From contig JAWQRM010000055.1 in the NCBI GenBank assembly GCA_033557675.1, positions 1 to 34,056 of the forward strand: 34,056 nucleotides of DNA. Direction: 5' to 3'. The notes below the pieces were generated by a model, which was given only the letters and a program-made list of their open reading frames with translations, searched no databases and was not told the origin of the DNA. The stretch is from Coptodactyla brooksi. Its lineage: Eukaryota > Arthropoda > Insecta > Coleoptera > Scarabaeidae. Both the position numbers and the translations under genes were made by a program. Numbering within the stretch: position 1 is the stretch's first letter; each line of letters starts with the position of its first letter. Of the stretch, positions 30,261 to 34,056 are shown piece by piece.

Positions 30261-30599
30261 CAACCGGGCACTATCTTCACCCCACCAGACAAAATTTAAA
30301 AACTTATATAACAAGCTACATATTTTACATGTGTATTCACATGAAAATGACAAATGTCGAGACGCCTCGTCAACTACATCAGCAAAATGTTTGTCATAAC
30401 GAGATTGTGAAAAAAACAACAATGCATTGGTAAGATGAAACAAAGTTATCAACCAAGCCAAGGAGATAAATCTTTCATTGCTTCGTAATTCATTTTGAAT
30501 ATAGCACTGTGTATGATTTGCTTATCAATTTATCAAATTTGGCTTAGTAACAAAGCTTAAACAATTGCTACCACTACACCAAAACCGAAAAGTTTATTT

Positions 30600-30640
30600 T
30601 GCTTAACGCACGTTTCGCCCATCATATTTAATAAGTGACA
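30600..30640 (-). ncRNA. degenerate hammerhead-like motif (site E)
   Basis: On the minus strand ATGATGGGC is followed by GAAAC, GTGC, GTT and AAGC. The GAAAC box and the GTGCGT phrase are shared with the other sites, while the first core box is not recognisable (CACTTATT). It lies 340 bases downstream of the Penelope-type endonuclease but on the opposite strand. It is probably a decayed terminal-repeat copy. Confidence 0.3.
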
Positions 30641-32611
30641 TATCGAGTTATGACATTATTACAGTAATATACCGTAATATACAGTAATATAATGTACATT
30701 GTAATCATTTGTAGCACCCGTTAATGGTTAATGATGTTAATTTTGTTGAGAATAAAACAAGGGTATTGATATACATTGTATGTATGTACACTATACATTG
30801 TATGTATAGTGATAGTCCAATTAAACACTACTAAAATTAAGTTTAGTTTTAGAAGTTCACAACACTTTAATAGTTGAGAAAAATGTAATATAATAGAGAA
30901 ATTGCTGACACGTTTCAGTGTTTGAGAATTAACAGTAATTTCGAAATTTTGATTTGTGTTTCATTATAATTATCATTGTTATTGATAATATACCATTTAT
31001 ACGAATAACGATGGTCAATAATTATACATCGTAACATAATAGCATTGTATCATTTTGCATATACTCGTTTAATAATTTCATTGCTCGTCCACGATAGATG
31101 AACATCGATTGGTCAGAAATAAATAAAAAAAAAATTATTTCACAAAATATGACATCGCGTAAATGTATTTTACGTTTTTTATAACAATGTATTCCTTTAA
31201 CGACAAACGAAGTCAAGACGACTGAGATCTGTTTGGTAGGAATCACAAGACATACTGGCTATCCTCTATTGAAATTTTGTCAATTTTATATCACCTGCAT
31301 CTAGATCTGCCAGTTTTGATGATTTACAACATTGTTTTTAACATATATTCACAAAAGCAACACTTCCGCAACCACAATTTCGTTGCGACTTTGACAGGTA
31401 CTGAAGTTAGTACTTTTCACACTGCGTATTGTGGTTGCGCACAACCACATCCTATATGTGGCAAAACATTTTAAAAATTCATCGTATTATAAAAATCGCC
31501 AGTTTTACTACTCCATTTCTAGATTTTGCCAGTGTTGGGTATAAATGCAGTTTCCTTTCCCATCCGAATGATCTCCTTTTGTGATGAGAAATTTCCTGTC
31601 CTTACGTTTTGAGTTTGGGGATAGGAATGATTGTATGTAGGTATTTCTGATACCCGTGGCATTAGCAGCGCTGCCATCCACTTTAAGTGGCGTAATAAAT
31701 GTTTTAATTTCTCAAATTTGAAATGAAAGCGCTAAATTTAAAAAATAAATAATAGTCAACCAAATCTAAAATCCGTTTCTTTCCACACAATCTACTGCGA
31801 AATACCATATAATAAGCAGTCACTGTATCTCAAAATACTAATACACTAAACTACATTTTCTTGGGTTTTTACTAAAAATATGAACTAAACATTTTTTTTG
31901 TGAACTATGCAATTTAAAATATATGCAACGTGAATGCAACAACACTGTATAAGGGATTCTGAAAAAACTTGTTTGAAACACATTGTTAGCTAATTCGTGT
32001 ACTAATCTCTTGATGGTTTGAAAAAGGTCGACACATTCTCTTTTCTATACACCTGGCTTATCCTTATTTATCCCTTTCTATGCGAGAGTTAATTTAGAAC
32101 ATTTTGTTTTCCTCGTGTGTCCGTTTTTAAACAAAGATTTCAGAGTAGCAATCCATGATTCTTTCAAATCATAGTTCATTAAAGGTACGTATGTACATAG
32201 TATAATAGGATATAAGTGGCATGGTCAAGATAAGGTAGGTACATCTTACCTTTTAGAATATGACAGATGTTAGTACTTCGCAGATACATATGATCCTAGT
32301 GTCACCCTTTACTTTGAGCGATAGTAATAAAATTTAAAGGTTGTTGGAAAGAAACTTTCTTTACTGATAACCAATAATTGCTCAGTAAATTGCAGTGAAT
32401 CCGTGTGCCAGAGCAATCCAACCTTCGTTTTTGGAATTTTTTAATTAAAAACTTTTCTCTGCAAATTGGTGCATCTAATGGAGTTGAATCGGAACCAGTT
32501 CGATAGTAAACAGTTAAAATTATCGTCCACTTTGTCGGTCTATATTTCCGTTTTCAAGGAAATGAACGGTTATTACGCAGGTACAAACACAGGACTCCTA
32601 TAATTAAGAAA
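30641..32611. other. AT-rich spacer with small palindromes
   Basis: CAGTAATATA-type units repeat at 30661-30695. CACTATACAT at 30789-30798 pairs with 30802-30811. CGCAACCACAAT at 31367-31378 pairs with 31428-31439. No gene is recognised; the small frames at 31022-31246 and 31277-31474 show no motif. Confidence 0.5.
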
Positions 32612-32701
32612 ATGGATTTTGTGAAAGGGCATATTTCAGTTTTACTAAGTTTGAAAGCTTTGGAGATCTTGTACGTCTTTCTTCTTACAGTGGTAATTAA
32701 T
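32612..32701 (+). CDS. candidate first exon of a small membrane protein
   Basis: An ATG in a fair start context (AAGAAAATGG) opens exactly 30 codons that end at a consensus splice donor (AAT then GTAAGTG) in phase 0. The peptide starts MDFVKGHISVLLSLKALEIL and continues with a hydrophobic YVFLLTVVIN, which reads as the first membrane helix of a small multi-pass protein. The basic-residue-plus-glutamate pattern inside the helix (LLSLKALEI) is like MARVEL-type proteins, but that is only a guess. Without the donor the frame stops 6 codons later. The next exon is not identified in the remaining 1.3 kb. Confidence 0.3.
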
Positions 32702-34056
32702 GTAAGTGTTCCATTTTTTCATTGAAGTACCAATTCACTTAAGTAGGGCTGAAGGTGAAAGAGAGGCGAGTGTTTATAGTTGGAATATAATTACCTAAAT
32801 ATACATTTTACCGAAAATAATTCAGCCTTATTTTTATACTTCTTTTAATATTACCTTATTTTTAGCGAAATAGAATATTTTCATTTTATATTCAGTTTCC
32901 CGGGTGAGTTGCTGTTGGGTAAAGGTTATGACTATAGAATGCTGTTGCCTGTAGTAACAAAAATATTATCAGCCGAAAATGGTTCTGGACTATTTAATGC
33001 CGCACGAAACACAACACATAGGATGGACTGGTAAACCGACTAGCATGCGATATTCAACAATAAAATTAGGATGAATGAACAATTAACAATTGGAGCAGCA
33101 TTGGAGAGACTCTAAAAACTAATAAAAACTGGAAATACGCAACATGTGCACACCCAACAAGAATAGAATGACTGGTAGGTTCATCAATAATAAACAAATA
33201 CAATACGTCACTGAACGTAGAAGTGGAAGAAGAAGAGAATACTAATTATGCTGAAACAATAGCACGCAATATGCAACAAAAACCTGCATCCGCAGACAAA
33301 AATATAAACCGCTAACAGATTTCTCAAGTATAATAATTGCAGAAAAGTATATTATCAGAGTACTTAGAGGAGGCCAATAAATTCAAATAAGCCAGCAAGA
33401 GCGGGTAACCTTTCGGTAATAGCCTACCGGTAATATCTACGATGTTTAAGTTAAAAACAAAAAAGTAGCATATTTAAGTTTTTATTTGCTACAAAATTGT
33501 CAAGTGTCGGTCAACTTTTATATACATTTTGTAACTGACAGATTGTGTTCTAATTTTGTGTACACAATGTGTACACAAAATAATACAACATTTATTATGT
33601 GTGCACAATAAATACATATGTTAACAGTACCTTACAATATTAACATTTATTGTAATAATAAATATTATAATATTTGTCATTACATTGATAAATATTATGG
33701 TGATATTTGAGTTTCCAATGATAAAAGTTAATACTTACTAGTGCCAAATACAGTCGCGACGTGAACGTCGAGAGGTGAACGTCGACGTCAACCGTTCTGG
33801 TGCTCATATTCGAAGAGGACGGTGTCCTGCCGTGATTTTTATCTGAAAAACGGAGGAATGCAGGAGTGGTGAATGTGTACAAATGGATTAACGCCCGTCC
33901 GTAGTGAGCATCAGTGAGGTATGTTCAAATAGATTCCATTCGTTGTCATTTTTGACAATTAACGAAAAGGCAATGACAAGTAACCTTTCGACACGTCGCG
34001 GCTCCGGTCTCCTTAAAGAACCATATTAAGATTCTTTGAGGAGATTGAATTGGCAT
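32702..34056. other. AT-rich end of the window with palindromes and a short unassigned frame
   Basis: A plus-strand frame at about 33081-33319 reads NNWSSIGETLKTNKNWKYA, has one stop, then VEVEEEENTNYAETIARN; it looks coding-like but I cannot name it. ATTTTGTGTACAC at 33553-33565 pairs perfectly with 33569-33581. GTGAACGTCGA is repeated at 33761 and 33775. TCTCCTTAAAGAA at 34008-34020 pairs with 34032-34044 with one mismatch. Confidence 0.45.

Noticed and set aside
1..34056. CRISPR array, bacterial operon, rRNA or intact tRNA genes
   Set aside because: No regularly spaced direct repeats, ribosome-binding sites or rRNA-like sequence were seen; the element families are those of animals.

Overview
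The window looks like a stretch of AT-rich arthropod (most likely insect) nuclear DNA made almost entirely of decayed transposable elements. The reasons are the set of families present (hAT, Tc1/mariner-type DDE, BEL/Pao LTR, Jockey/CR1-like LINEs, a Penelope-like element, a tRNA-like SINE head), the lack of any long intact reading frame, (AT)n microsatellites, and no sign of bacterial operons. I cannot name the species. No complete host gene is visible; a 90-base first-exon candidate (32612-32701) and two unrecognised exon-like frames are the only hints of host coding sequence.

Layout. 1-2 kb: plus-strand hAT transposase relic (ZMYM1-like type). 2-3.5 kb: AT-rich spacer with a hammerhead-like motif. 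3.5-3.7 kb: long foldback. 3.76-4.12 kb: minus-strand helix-turn-helix-like open frame. 4.1-7.45 kb: plus-strand BEL/Pao relic in the order gag, aspartic protease, reverse transcriptase, RNase H-like; integrase and the 3' LTR are not seen. 8.95-10.12 kb: minus-strand copy of a repetitive protein family of unknown function. 12.65 kb: tRNA-like SINE head. 13.05-15.57 kb: minus-strand LINE relic (ORF1, endonuclease, reverse transcriptase). 16.94-19.1 kb: second minus-strand LINE of another subfamily. 20.5-21.45 kb: plus-strand DDE transposase relic. 22-24.4 kb: AT-rich spacer with a tandem duplication around an (AT)n tract. 24.5-25.0 kb: minus-strand hAT C-terminal relic. 25.74-26.23 kb: 486-base MITE-like element with TA flanks. 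27.2-27.6 kb: GC-richer block with a hammerhead-like core. 28.3-29.2 kb: minus-strand hAT relic with a terminus-like end and a perfect 31-base-arm hairpin. 30.03-30.26 kb: GIY-YIG endonuclease of a Penelope-like element. 30.6-34 kb: AT-rich DNA with small palindromes and the exon candidate.

The genes do not form a pathway. The region records successive insertions, each damaged by frameshifts and stops. The most interesting cross-cutting signal is a short motif (GTTAGC, then GAAAC or AAAAC, then GTGC and GTC) that recurs at five separated places and resembles the core of the hammerhead ribozymes known from Penelope-like elements; a Penelope-type endonuclease is present in the same window. All assignments rest on reading motifs by eye; no database search was run.
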